Below, in pieces: positions 45,694 to 56,490 of a DNA stretch of 64,000 nucleotides (its first letter is position 1; every line of letters begins with the position of its first letter). The stretch is taken from NCBI GenBank assembly GCA_004194705.1, contig SADC01001380.1, forward strand, positions 124,001 through 188,000. The letters are read 5' to 3'. The notes below the pieces were generated by a model. It had not been told where the DNA came from. It saw nothing but the letters and a program-made list of their open reading frames with translations, and ran no database searches. The DNA is from Ditylenchus dipsaci (Eukaryota; Nematoda; Chromadorea; Rhabditida; Anguinidae). The position numbers were made by a program, and so were the translations under genes.

Positions 45694-47358
45694 GGTGCGC
45701 CTCTGGGTTACCAATTCACATTTCGCCAACGTCTTCTTTGTACCAACGTCGCCTTTTTACCAATGTCTTCTTTTTACCAACAGATTCTTTTTACCAATAA
45801 CTTTTTCTGCCAATAGATTTTTTTTACCGATAAAATTAGTTTATCTATACATGATACTATTCATACAATTTTTATTAGCTAAAATATAAAAAACTAGTGT
45901 GGTTTTATTGCAACAACTATCCCTTGTAAGTATTCTTCTGGAGTCATGGTTCTAGCTAAAATTCTTGGGAAACGCAATACTTGTTCCTTGATTCTCTCAT
46001 CGCGTTCTATTGCGTGCATGCCGGCTTCTACCTCCCCTATTAGTCAACCAGTCATAATAATCATTTTCAAAGTCGGAAGAGTAGGAAAGTCGTAGCTTCG
46101 TCATAAATTCCCACATAGGAGGATGCGTGACACCATTAGCAAGTCTTTTTAAACGGCTGTTATTGGCTTCGTTGAAGTTGTTTGATCTTGGGCGACCGTT
46201 AAGGACACGGTCATACACATTCCACAGTTGATGTGCAAACATAGGTTCAGTGCCGTGACCAACAATTTAAGTGTTGTAAAACCAATTAAAAAGTGGTTGC
46301 AGCTCCGGTATATCCACCATATCTGCATAGACAACATTAAACAGTGTAATGGCTTGTTCACATACTGAGAGTGGGAGTGACAGTGGAAGTGAGAGTGAGA
46401 GTAAGGGGGTGTTCACAATGCACCTTACTCTCACTTCCACTCTCACTCTCAGGTGTTCACAATGCTTTTTTTTGCTTTTGCCTAAAACTAATTAAATTTA
46501 TTTTTCATTTTCAAAATTTGTCCATAATACTGCGAAATGCGACCAAATATCGTGAAACACAAACAATATAGCCATTCTATGGCCATGTTACACTTCTATT
46601 AATAGACCCAAGTCCATCGAAGGGAGACTTTCATATACGCATCGCCTAAGTTGCAAGTTCGACTACTACTGGCTGTCCAATAGGCTGGCAGGGTTTCACA
46701 CCTACTGGAGCTTGTATCCAGACTGAAATAGGACAAATTTCCGAAAATCGATGGTTTTCGGGGGTTTTTTTTGACAGGTTTCATTGATATTTTCTGACTT
46801 TCTTCTACAAGTCACACGTTTCATATACTGATATGTAGCCAAAATTCTGGCTATCTAAGCTATCATACAGCATAAAAATAGACTTGCGTAGAGATACAAG
46901 CAATACAAGACTAAGTACGCATTATTTTGACTTATATAAAAAAGTTTTGTTATGCTCTTTTTGTTATGCTCATCATTTTATAAAGAAAACTTTTTTGATG
47001 AAAAAATCCAATGAGACGATTTTTTAGAGAAAATATTTTTCTTTAAAATGGTATACAGCATAATATTTCATTCATAAAACTGATAAAGAAGAACTAAACC
47101 AGAAATGATGAGCATAACAAAATGTTTAAAAGCAATAAACAACATAAAACTAGGCAAATAAATAACGGCCGAGCGTTACATTGAGAAAATACGGTATACA
47201 GTGAAAATGAACTGAACTCATAGGCGAAATTATATTAGCGGTAAAAAGAATCTGTTGGTAAAAAGAAGATAATGGTAAAAAGAAGACATTGGTAAAAAGA
47301 CGACGTTGGTACAAAGAAGACATTGGCGAAATGTGAATTGGTAACCTAGAGGCGCACC
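45694..47358. mobile_element. MULE element with word-tiled arms and transposase remnant
   Basis: Ends GGTGCGCCTCTGGGTTACC and GGTAACCTAGAGGCGCACC; exact 8-bp duplication GAAAAAAG at 45686-45693 and 47359-47366. Both arms tile TTTTTACCAATGTCTTC (five to six units). Inside are the transposase C-terminus (45894-46366), a GAGAGTGAGAGT palindrome (46371-46455) and a TGATGAGCATAACAAAA inverted repeat (46960-47120). The length, duplication and protein all fit MULE. Confidence 0.93.
45894..46366 (-). pseudogene. MULE-type transposase, C-terminal remnant
   Basis: The minus strand encodes LWNVYDRVLNGRPRSNN, then a segment with RLKRLANGVTHPPMWEFM, then, after a frame change near 46020, ERDERIKEQVLRFPRIL and a stop at 45894. 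The order W-x-V-Y..R-T/S-N-N..HP-x-x-W-x-F is typical of the region after the DDE core in MULE transposases of nematodes and arthropods. One in-frame stop (near 46268, after FNWFYN) and one frameshift show that it is dead. The catalytic domain is missing: homology stops at about 46366, where a GAGAGTGAGAGT palindrome begins. Confidence 0.8.
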
Positions 47359-47366
47359 GAAAAAAG

Positions 47367-48925
47367 AAATCTCGAAGAAATTCTATCTTGAGTGTTGGTC
47401 GGACCTTCTTTCATGCCTTCGTGATCATCTTTCGCGTGTCATGGTCATGTCTTTTGCCCTATAGTCATGTTTCATAGTTACGTCTCATGTGTGGTGTGCA
47501 GGGTTGGCAGGGTGTGGCTTTTTTAAGCTCGGTGTTGCTTTTTTTAAAGATGTTTTTTTTCTCTTAATCGCCTTTTTTCAAGTATTTTATTAGCGCATCT
47601 AATATTTCTACATACCAGTTGCAAGACATTTTCCTTGCCTTTTTATTGTGTTCTTGAAAAAGTATGTTATATTTAAAAATTCAAAGTAATGTGAGACTTT
47701 ATGAAAATTATGCAAAAAGGAGTGTAGCTTTTTTGCGGCCAAAAAAGCCACACCCTGCAAACCTGGTCGTGTGACTTTGTAAGGCTAGCTGAAAACCTGC
47801 TTAATGGCGCAAAATCAAGACTTTTTTTTGACCTCTTTTGCTATATCAGCTACCTTTTTTCGTCTGAGCCTGGTTTTTTTTTAGTTTTTGTTCACTGTTT
47901 ATCTATATTCAAGTTATGCTTGTTAATTTTTCACATCATAATTCTGTTTTCGCAAGCATTTTTACAAACTTAAAGGGAGAACTTTATGTACGAATCGTCA
48001 TAGGCGTATTGTCGGAAGTACAAGTCCCTCTGGGAGTTTTTTAATTGACTTTTTCAGTAAGTTTACTGGCTTCTAGGGTTAAAAATCATCGAGCAATATA
48101 TTGCAGCCATTTCCAGCACCACTTTACTGTCACCAACTGCGTCAATTTTGCGATTTTGAGCAAATGACCACCACAATGAAAGAAGACCAGCCAAATTGAT
48201 GCGTACTTAGTTTTATATAGCCTGAGCCTCCGCCAACTTTATTTATTTGTTCAAGCGTTTAGTGACTTTTTAGAGTCATAATTTTATGGGGAACCAGATA
48301 GAAATTTTTCCATACCAAATCATTTCAGAAAAATAAGGTAACTAGCGGAGGTATGACCAGCGAAGAAATGAGTACTATTGAGAGGTGAGATTTCGGTATT
48401 ATTTACAACTGACGTTTTTTGCAACTTCGATTTATATGATCATTCGCAACATATACTGAAAGTTGCGGCGAGAACCAGAGCTACATTTTGAGTGTAAGGT
48501 TGCAAATGATTATGCAAATTAATATTGCGAAAAAACGTCAGTTCGAGGATACTACCGAAAAGTTCTGGGATAGTCCTGGGTAGGATGTCATGGAATTGGA
48601 CATCGTAGAAGGTTTTTCAAATTCCAGCTCTAACTTTATATAACCTTTTTCTGTGCTGATGATTTTGTCGGATAGACAAGAACCTGAGGATAATTTCGAC
48701 ACCAAATTTGTAAAGAAAAGAAAATGAAAAAAGGGTGTGCACCCAGTGGCAGTCGACCCTGTGACCTAAGGCGATGCGTATATAAAGTTCTCCCTTTAAG
48801 TAAGTCATGCTGGGAGAGTGGTGAGAAAGCGGGTGCGCCAGAAAAATGGGGTAACTACGTTTCGCGAACCGATGTTTGTTAGTTACCAATGTAATTGGGG
48901 TAATTTAGACCTATTATATAGTAGC
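47367..48925. other. Intergenic region without a firm gene
   Basis: Contains a possible short plus exon at 48333-48386 (acceptor ATTTCAG, then MTSEEMSTIER, donor AG/GTGAGA) without partners; a loose inverted repeat 48410-48560 (AACTGACGTTTTTTGCAA mirrored); and a tRNA-like segment near 48735-48785 that resembles 46605-46680. Confidence 0.35.
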
Positions 48926-48927
48926 TA

Positions 48928-50050
48928 CCGTATTTCCTCTAATAGAAGCCCCGGGGCTTCTATTTTATGGATGACCTCTAGGGGGGGGCTTATATTAGAG
49001 GGGGGGTCTCTATTTTTTGAACTCGCCGGGCCGAAGGCGCGGAAAAAATTCTGGGTCATAATGTTCTTACGTCAACCTCCGATCACTTCTAATTTTTCAC
49101 ATAACATTAACAAAACAGCGTTTTAACATCAAAACCACTGTTTTTCTATAAACACCGTTTACCCATCTACCAGTTCACCCCTCTACCAAGTTTCTCTTGG
49201 AGGCGTTCTTTCTGCATTTTTTCGGCGTTTTGGAAATTGATTTGAATAAAGTGATGCTGAGAGGTAGTAGTGGCCTGGGAACGTACGCAAGAGGAAAGGT
49301 AAAGCTTGGTGTTCAAGGACATATTTTAGGATGAAAAATTTATAATTGAAATCTCACTAAAAGATAATGTTTCCATAACAGTTGGGCGCTTGTAAGGCGC
49401 CTGTCTACAATCGTTTAGAGTAATAGTTTTGCAAAATGTGGTACATAAAGTTAAAAGTGTGATATAATTCTGTTTATATTTTACCTTTTCGGTCAATTTG
49501 ACAAACCTTATTATGAACTGTAAACGCAGTGCTATACGATGGTGTCTATATATTTATTTTTGAAAGAAAAAGTCAGAAAATCTAAAATAAAAAGACGAAA
49601 CAAAAATTTGCTGCGAAATACCGTTACAATTTATTTCCTTGTTCCTTAAACGTAAACCGACGTCACTATTTATCGTTTATTCTTGATTTTCTGCTGATGA
49701 TTACTGCGTAACCAACAAAGTACCCGCTAAAATGGTTCTTGAATCGATGCCCTTTTGCTATAAGATTCACTCATTCACAAGTATTTCAGCGGTCCACTTT
49801 GAAAGATGTGCTTAGCAAATACATAAAGACATTCTTTGCGCCTTTTACCACCATTAACAATAGCTATTTATCGAAAAAAATTGGCTTTGGGGTTATATAA
49901 AAAGAGGGGGCTTATATTTTTAGGATACCCCCTAGGGAGGGGGGGGGGCTTATATTAGAGGGGGGCTTTTATATTTTGGATGGCTTCTAGGGGGATTATA
50001 TTAGAGGGGGGGCTTATAATAGGAGGGGGCTTCTATTAGAGGAAATACGG
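48928..50050. mobile_element. CCGTATT-end MITE (TA), word GAAGCCCC
   Basis: Ends CCGTATTTCCTCTAATAGAA and CTATTAGAGGAAATACGG, flanked by TA. At 1.1 kb it is the longest of this group. GGGGCTTATATTAGAGGGGG units tile both arms and GAAGCCCC is mirrored as GGGGCTTC. The interior is unique and non-coding. Confidence 0.88.
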
Positions 50051-51330
50051 TATTGCTGATTATATAAAAGAGGTAGTGTGCTTTAAAAAGCTTTAATTTT
50101 CGGAGTTAAGTTTGGTTTTTTTTCGAGTTAAAGAGAGTTTTGAGATACGGTGCATCAAGCAGCGTGGCCGCAAGCGGGGGGCCGCTGCAGGCGGGCCAAC
50201 GCGAGCTAGTTTGATGGTAATTGTGCTGAATGATATGATATGAATGATAGTGGAAATAAAGGCCCAGAATCTTGGCTACGTATCGGTGTAAAAAAACTGT
50301 GCACTCATAGGATAAAGTTAGAAAATCTAATCAAAAACACCTAGATGGATATTTCGGCCTCTACTTGCTAAATGGTTTTCATGAAATTTTTTAATTTTAC
50401 CTTACGAGTTGACACTTTTTTTAAATCAATGAGTAGCCAAAAGTTCTGGGCTTTCATCTTTGCTATCATAGAGAGAAAAAGTACCAACTCATGAAAGACA
50501 AAATTAAAAAAACATTCAAATTACAAAAAAAAACCATTTAGCAGGTAGAGGCTGAAATAGCCATCTAGGTATTTTGATTTTATTTTCTAACTTTATCCTA
50601 TGAGTGCACAATTGTTTTACACCAATACGTAGCCAAGATTCTAGGCTTTCATTTCCACTATCATTAAGAGCAAAATTACCATCAAATTGACGCTAAAATT
50701 TGAAAAACATATATTAACAAGAAAAAAAGACGGACAATTTAAAAAAAAGGCGGTCAAATTCTATTTTTTTATTTGAAATTCAAAAAAGGCGGCCAAATTA
50801 ATAAAAAAAAGGCGGCCAAATTCCCACATTGGGCAGTACTATTCTATTTGAGCCGAAAAAATTAGAGGTGTGCATTCGACCTCGGGAGGGATTTCGTGAT
50901 CGCGATTGGGGCTAAAAAACATTCGGGATCGGGATTACGTAAAATAAAATTCGGGATCCGTCGGGATCCCCATCAAAATTTCGGGATTAGCCTATCTGTC
51001 GAGTCCAAGAGTAATCAGGCAAAATACAAGGTGTCCCAAGAAATTCCACTGATTTCAAACGTTCACAACTGTTTTTCTTCATCCTATTTCAAAATTTTAA
51101 AGAATTAGCTGCCGAATTTTTTTTTGGCTTTTTTAAAAAAACCTTTGGCCTAAAAAATACGAGTGGCTCCCCTAAGGCTTATCCCTTACCTTTCCAGAGG
51201 CTATCTACATACCAGGACCTAAACTACTAGAGGGGCATCAAGCAAAAATAGTTTGTTTTATTTTATAGACAAGTATTTACAGAAAAATTTGCTAGAAAAG
51301 AATCACCGTATGCTTTGTTTATAGAGGGCA
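50051..51330. other. Repeat remnants, no gene
   Basis: 50220-50660 is an inverted repeat (CCCAGAATCTTGGCTACGTA against CACCAATACGTAGCCAAGAT). 50690-50830 tiles AAAAGGCGGNCAAATT. A lone hAT-type end TAGAGGTGTGCATTCGACC at 50866 is followed by TCGGGATCGGGAT words. Confidence 0.5.
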
Positions 51331-52526
51331 AAGCTTTTCCTTGCTGCAAAAAGACTTCTTTTTGCTCCCAAAGGACTTCTTTTTGCTGCAAAAAGACTTT
51401 TTTTTGCGCCAAAAAGACTTTTTTTTGCTGCAAAAGGACTTTTTTTTGCTCCCAAAAGACTTTTTTTGCTGCAAATATTCTTTTGCTTCACATGCCTTCT
51501 TTGCAGCATTTTTCACTAAAAATATCAATTATATACATATTTTGCGGTCAATTTGTCCACAAAAGTTTTATTATTTATTAGGAACGAATAAACCATGCTA
51601 TTCAACCCAAAATTGTGTGCTGAAAACAGTTTGTTGAGTGCAAAATCCTGTTTTGACTAACTAGAATCTCAATACACTGTGTTATTAATGAAAAAACAGT
51701 ACCCACTTTAAAGTAGTCGGCACTTATGCACTTCACATGCCTTCATCGCAGCATTTTATAATAATTTGAGAAAAGTGTTTAAGCATCTTCTAAGTAATTG
51801 TTTTACGCAAGTTTTCAAGTTTTTATTTAATTTTTGCTTAGTACCAGGTAGTCGACGTTAAAATTAAAGGAATCATTGAGATTGAGCTTATAAATAATTA
51901 TATCATGCCTAGAACAGTGCTCGAGTACTTTAGTGTACCGTATTTCCTCTAATAAGCGCCCCGGGCGCTTATTTTTCAAACCCTCGAAAATCGGAAAATT
52001 TGGAATTCGATTTCGAGATTTTCGGGTGCTTAACCAAAATTTAAAAAGTGGAATCGGTAGAGCTCGTGGGAGTTAAGAAAACGTATCAAACAGCTTTGCA
52101 AAATATTGCTTCTACACTGAGATCCAGACCCTCAAAGTCGAGAGGGGGCGCTTATTAGAGCGGGGGCGCTTATTAGAGGAAATACGGTATATGAAAAGTC
52201 GGTTTTTGTCGCGAAATTTTCAGGCAGTACTTAAGGTCTTCAGCTACCCCCACCGAGAGAATGAGAGAATACCTAGGTTTCGAAAGTGTAATTGATTGAC
52301 CTGTGGACAAATTGACGTGTGGACGAATTGGCGAATGCATGAATTGACCGTGGACGCATTGACTGTGGACGAATTGGCGGGTGCACGGATTGACCGTGGA
52401 CGTATTGACTGCGGACGAATTGACCGCAAAATATGTATAAAATGATAATTCTAGTGAAAAATGCTGCAAAGAAGGCATGTGAAGCAAAAAAGTATTTTAG
52501 CAGCAAAAAAGTCTTTTTGCAGCACG
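51331..52526. mobile_element. Word-tiled element, unit TTGCTGCAAAAAGACTTTTT, with nested MITE
   Basis: Left arm tiles the 20-22 bp unit seven times; right arm mirrors it (GAAAAATGCTGCAAAGAAGG and AGTCTTTTTGCAGCA). GGACGAATTGACCGT words tile 52300-52430. The MITE 51938-52187 interrupts it. No clear duplication. Confidence 0.72.
51938..52187. mobile_element. CCGTATT-end MITE (TA), word AGCGCCCC
   Basis: TA-flanked ends CCGTATTTCCTCTAATAAGC and its mirror. AGCGCCCCGGGCGCT at the left, GGGGGCGCT twice at the right. Core as in 43855 but inverted. Confidence 0.92.
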
Positions 52527-52535
52527 GAAAAATTT

Positions 52536-53035
52536 GAAGATGAGGGTTAACTTACCCGGGTATAGTAACCCGGGTGAAACTACCCGGTTAAATCACCTTT
52601 CAGCTGAGGGTAAACTCGTACCATAGGAAATTTACCCGTTACCCTCACTTTTACCCTCACCTGGGGGTAGACTTACCGTTACCCGGTTCTTATGGTGAGA
52701 ATTATCACAACCAGCTGTGTATTAGGTTTGTTTATGATGTGTCATACAACGAATATTGGCAAGTGAAGAATTCGCGAGTAAATTAATGAAAATATAACTA
52801 CGAGAATCGGGTAAAATCTTTACCCTCAGCAGTTGGGGGTCGTCATTTTACCCTCAGCTGAGGGTAAATTTACCTCTTACCTGATTCTTATTGTAAGGGT
52901 AAATTTTGACCCTGAGCTCAGGGTAAACTTATCCGGGTAAACCTACCTTCAAGTTGAGGGTAACTCTAATGGTGAGGGTAAGGGGTAGGTTTACCCTCAA
53001 CTGAGGGTGAACCTAACCTCACCGTCATCTTAAAA
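52536..53035. repeat. Word block TTACCCTCAGCTGAGGGTAA
   Basis: The self-complementary word CCTCAGCTGAGG and TTACCCTCA/TGAGGGTAA occur at least ten times across 500 bp in both orientations. Starts TGAGGGTTAACTTACCC. Ends unclear. Confidence 0.7.
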
Positions 53036-53940
53036 AATAACAGGGTGGACCAAGGCAAAAAAGAGGACCTAAAGGTGAACAAAACGTATATGATGAGGGC
53101 AAGTACAACAAGAATACAAGTAAAGACACAGTAGCATATAAATTCTCATAAATGTGCAATTGTTCTAGCAGTTACAAGTAAAAACGTAAGCGAAGCAGTG
53201 CGTAAGGTAAAAGAAAAACAATTTCGTGTCAAAAAAAAATATTTCTCGAAAATGTCGAGAATCTCGACGAGAAAATAAAAATTAAAATCGAGAATCGAGA
53301 AAGGCAACATTTTCGAGACGAGAAACGAGAAATTCTCCAAATTTTCTCGTCTCGATGCCAACACTAGTTAGAACTGATGTCTGCGTCTTCGTCTCTGGTG
53401 GTGTCAAGCCTTTCTCAAATGATCAAGAATCAAGTCCTCAAAAATCTCAGTATCAATTATATGTATGTCTCCGTCAATAAATTTTAAAATTTTCTTCTTT
53501 GCCTTATGTCTTTTTAATATTTGAAGTCTCATGTGTGATTTATCTGTGACTTCTGATGTGTCTTGCTCAATGTTCGAAGTCACAGGAGATTAGTTGACTA
53601 TTATCTTGAGATGAGAATTCCTCGGGTCTTTTTTCAGCGACACTTTTGTCATATTTGAACTACGACATATTTGAACTATTTGAACTACATATTTGAACTT
53701 GGCAGGTAAACCGAGCTGTTTAAGCATTTTGGCTCGGGGTCAATTTTTCGATTTTTGCACGTTTAACAGTCAGAATATCGTGTAGATCACGGGAAAAATA
53801 CTAAAAAAAAATATTCGACTTTGTAAAAAATTTTGGAAAATTGATTTCGATTTTTCCCAATTTTTCGACTTCCTCATGAAGAAAATTTTTTTTTCAAAGT
53901 CGAAAAAGAAAATTTCAATTTTTATTTATTGTTTACGTAT
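53036..53940. other. Repeat remnants, no firm gene
   Basis: 53250-53365 tiles CGAGAATCGAGAA-type words and ends GATGCCAACACTA, a hAT-type right end without a left partner. A short minus frame 53532-53404 (43 codons, basic, MRLQILKRHKAKKK) is unsupported. Confidence 0.4.
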
Positions 53941-53943
53941 TAA

Positions 53944-54274
53944 AGGGGCATACCAGCGCGTTACACGAACAATTTCAAATTCGCAAAAGGCGGGGACCAG
54001 GTATATTCAAACGAGAATTATTTCTAAATGCAAATCTGTCATTTTATACAAAAAGCTATACACCGTGTCGGAATCGAACTCGACCACGTTTAGACGACAT
54101 CAGCACATTACCACTGAGCTAGCCATGTTATTATACTGACGCTGCGCTTTTAATAACTTATTGCTCTTTACAGAATAAAAAAAATTGCGTTTAAAAATAA
54201 TTCTCGTTCGAATATGGCTGGTCCCCGCCTTTTGCAAATTTGAAATTGACCGTGTAACGCGCTGGTATGCACCT
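53944..54274. mobile_element. piggyBac-like MITE (TTAA) enclosing a tRNA-like sequence
   Basis: TTAA at 53940-53943 and 54275-54278; ends AGGGGCATACCAGCGCGTTA and TAACGCGCTGGTATGCACCT; arms of about 110 bp (AAAGGCGGGGACCAG mirrored). The middle is the tRNA-like 54056-54124. Confidence 0.88.
54056..54124 (-). pseudogene. tRNA-like sequence inside a MITE
   Basis: Minus strand: GGCTAGCTCAGTGGTAATG is a good D arm and A box, and GAGTTCGATTCC is a good B box. The T stem has one extra base and the acceptor stem does not pair well. Probably a decayed tRNA captured between the arms. Confidence 0.6.
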
Positions 54275-54522
54275 TTAAATACGCGACTAAAATTCATTAA
54301 AATTCAAGTACATAATTTGTAATCAGTAGGTAATTTAAAGAGTCTTCCTTCATCCGAAAAAGAAGAAAGTGGCATTCCATGATGAGTCTATCCACAATAA
54401 ACAATGTATTCCGTGAGTCGTCAGGTGAAGGAGAGCTAAAATTTGATGGTGATCCACAACCTTGTTCAACTTTCATCTTTGTCTAGTCCTTTTCGAAAAC
54501 AGTCGTTTGGCAGGAAGGGAAA

Positions 54523-55323
54523 TTAATCCATGTTGTTGTTGTTTAGTAGTCGGTGATTAGAAGATTGAAATTGCCATGGAATCTTGTAACTTCGCCCAGG
54601 GGGGACAAGGAAGATGTTGATAAAGAGGGGGTGATCAATAAGTAGTTTGTTGGCATGAGCATTTTTATCTGTGTCCTTGCTTTTGATTGGTGTAATTTTG
54701 CCCTTGAAAATACGAACAGTCTGTCCATCGGCATTAAGTTTTCGACATTGCTGTCGTTGCTCAAATTGGTGTTTTCGGCTAGCATCATTTAGTGATGATC
54801 GGATGAACAAGTTCCTGAATTTTGGTATTTTTTTTAGTTGTCTAACCTTTTTTAACAAGTGTGATTTGTGGGTTGATGAAGGCCGGACAACTTTGAGAAG
54901 CCGTGATTTTGTAGTGTCAGGTCTGCCGATTCGATACACTGATTGGGGTCGGCATTCAATATCCAAAACTTTAATAATATCCGAGACAGTTTGATGATCT
55001 GTTGAGCTTCGATCAGACAAGGAATCAGCCAGTACTTCTGGTAGACCAGCAATAATAATAGATTGACTATGTTCAATATTTTCAAGAGAGTTAGATTTGG
55101 ATGTAGTCTTTTGGGGAGTTGGATCAAAGAAGGGATTTAACTTTTTAGAGTTTAATTCCTTAACGATATCAAATAAATCATTTACAATAGGCCACAGGGG
55201 ATTATCCTTCGAGTGGAAAAATGGGTTGTCAATATGGTTTTGAATAGAAATAATAGAATTATCGATTGAATTTTGGCTATTTTCTTGTGTGCTAAGAGAA
55301 ATATTGCTGTTTTTTGTGGGCAA
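54523..55323 (-). CDS. LINE ORF1-like protein (non-LTR retrotransposon)
   Basis: Uninterrupted 266-codon frame. After an Asn/Ser-rich N-terminus of about 85 residues comes IIIAGLPEVLADSLSDRSS, then VLDIECRPQSVYRIGRP, RLLKVVRPS, KVRQLKKIPKFRNLFIRSSL, and the basic end RQQCRKLNADGQTVRIFKGK. This layout matches the ORF1 proteins of nematode CR1-like LINEs, which bind nucleic acid as part of the retrotransposition complex. No reverse transcriptase or endonuclease frame follows on the minus strand before 54300. So this is a 3'-truncated, rearranged or non-autonomous copy, or a domesticated ORF1. The open frame in DNA full of single-base gaps suggests a recent copy. A host gene of similar origin is possible. 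Confidence 0.65.
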   Translation of the reverse strand: MPTKNSNISLSTQENSQNSIDNSIISIQNHIDNPFFHSKDNPLWPIVNDLFDIVKELNSKKLNPFFDPTPQKTTSKSNSLENIEHSQSIIIAGLPEVLADSLSDRSSTDHQTVSDIIKVLDIECRPQSVYRIGRPDTTKSRLLKVVRPSSTHKSHLLKKVRQLKKIPKFRNLFIRSSLNDASRKHQFEQRQQCRKLNADGQTVRIFKGKITPIKSKDTDKNAHANKLLIDHPLFINIFLVPPGRSYKIPWQFQSSNHRLLNNNNMD

Positions 55324-55925
55324 ATAGAGGGAAAATAGAGGGGAAAAGAATGAATAGGCTTAAACCCGTGAGGAAAATTCTATTTCTAAATTCTAGACAG
55401 AAAATAGAAAAACTGCCACCTCTCCGAGAACGAAAGAAAGGAATTTTGAAATTGTAAAGGTTTGAAATTCGGAATTTCAGCTTTGTTTTGGTGGTAATCA
55501 ATTTCCGAAAAAACAAAAAAAAAGTTGTATCAGCGCACTCAAACCGAATTATTCAAAAAATCGGCCATTTTTTGACCACTATTTTTTGCGCATTTCCCGA
55601 AAGTTTATTTCGCATTTTAATATATGAAGCCGTGGTTTTTTTGACAATTTTATTGCAAGCTATCTGCGATAGCCCCCCCCCCGAATTTCAAGCGCTTCAA
55701 AACGAGAATGAAATTAGAAAATTAAGTCCTCGCCAAAATTCAGCACAGCACCGGTTTTGGTTGAAACACAGGATTTTTTGGTCAAAATTTGTGTGTGAAT
55801 TGAGTTTGAAAAAATCGTGGTTGGTCCCGCACGCAATTCAAAAATATTGTTTTTCTGGTTAACAAATAATGCTATTGTATGTAAATACGTGCAGGGAATC
55901 GGGTTTGTCGAGACCGAAAATGCGC
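55324..55925. other. Flank of the LINE ORF1 copy
   Basis: No domain found. A plus-strand frame (55488-55862) is open, but its composition is that of non-coding D-, F- and L-rich AT DNA. Short run of nine C at 55674. Confidence 0.3.
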
Positions 55926-55933
55926 TTTGACTT

Positions 55934-56417
55934 CAGTGTTTTCATAACTAACACTAACTCTTAACACTAACACTAACCTAACTGTTAGTTTAGCAAACTA
56001 ACACCTGATTTTTCTCGTTTTTGGTCAGGAAAACTGCGGAATCTAATATACATGACCTTATACCAACTTTTTGCAAGTAATCAGATGCACTTTACAGATT
56101 TTCGAAAAAGTTACAAAAAGTGGATAAAAACCTAAATTTATACCTTAAACTAACTGTTAGTTTCTTAAACTAACACACCACTGTTAGTTTAAGAAAGTAA
56201 CAGTTAGTTTAAGGTATAAATTTAGGTTTTTATCCACTTTTTGTAACTTTTTCGAAAATCTGTAAAGTGCATCTGATTACTTGCAAAAAGTTGGTATAAG
56301 GTCATGTATATTAGATTCCGCAGTTTTCCTGACCAAAAACGAGAAAAATCAGGTGTTAGTTTGCTAAACTAACAGTTAGGTTAGTGTTAAGAGTTAGTGT
56401 TAGTTATGAAAACACTG
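55934..56417. mobile_element. hAT-like perfect palindrome, word AACTAACACT
   Basis: Ends CAGTGTTTTCATAACTAAC and its mirror; exact 8-bp duplication TTTGACTT at 55926-55933 and 56418-56425. The arms of about 240 bp are almost identical to each other, so the element is young or recently converted. Confidence 0.95.
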
Positions 56418-56426
56418 TTTGACTTA

Positions 56427-56490
56427 CAGTCAACCCTCGATATAACGATCCACTCGGGACCGGCCATACTGTTTGTTATATCGAGGGTTT
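56427..56490. repeat. pogo-like MITE fragment
   Basis: TA then CAGTCAACCCTCGATATAAC; GTTATATCGAGGGTTT follows, with no CAGTC end. It begins one base pair after the 55934 element's duplication. Confidence 0.6.

Noticed and set aside
51303..51637. Overlapping frames of Phe/Lys/Ser-rich repeats on both strands
   Set aside because: They translate the 20-22 bp DNA word in every frame; a product of the tandem repeat, not a repeat protein gene.
53404..53532. 43-codon basic minus frame MRLQILKRHKAKKK
   Set aside because: No start context, no partners, flanked by repeat words; too short to support.
55488..55862. 124-codon plus frame
   Set aside because: AT-driven composition, no domain, no start context, and it crosses a C run; a background frame.
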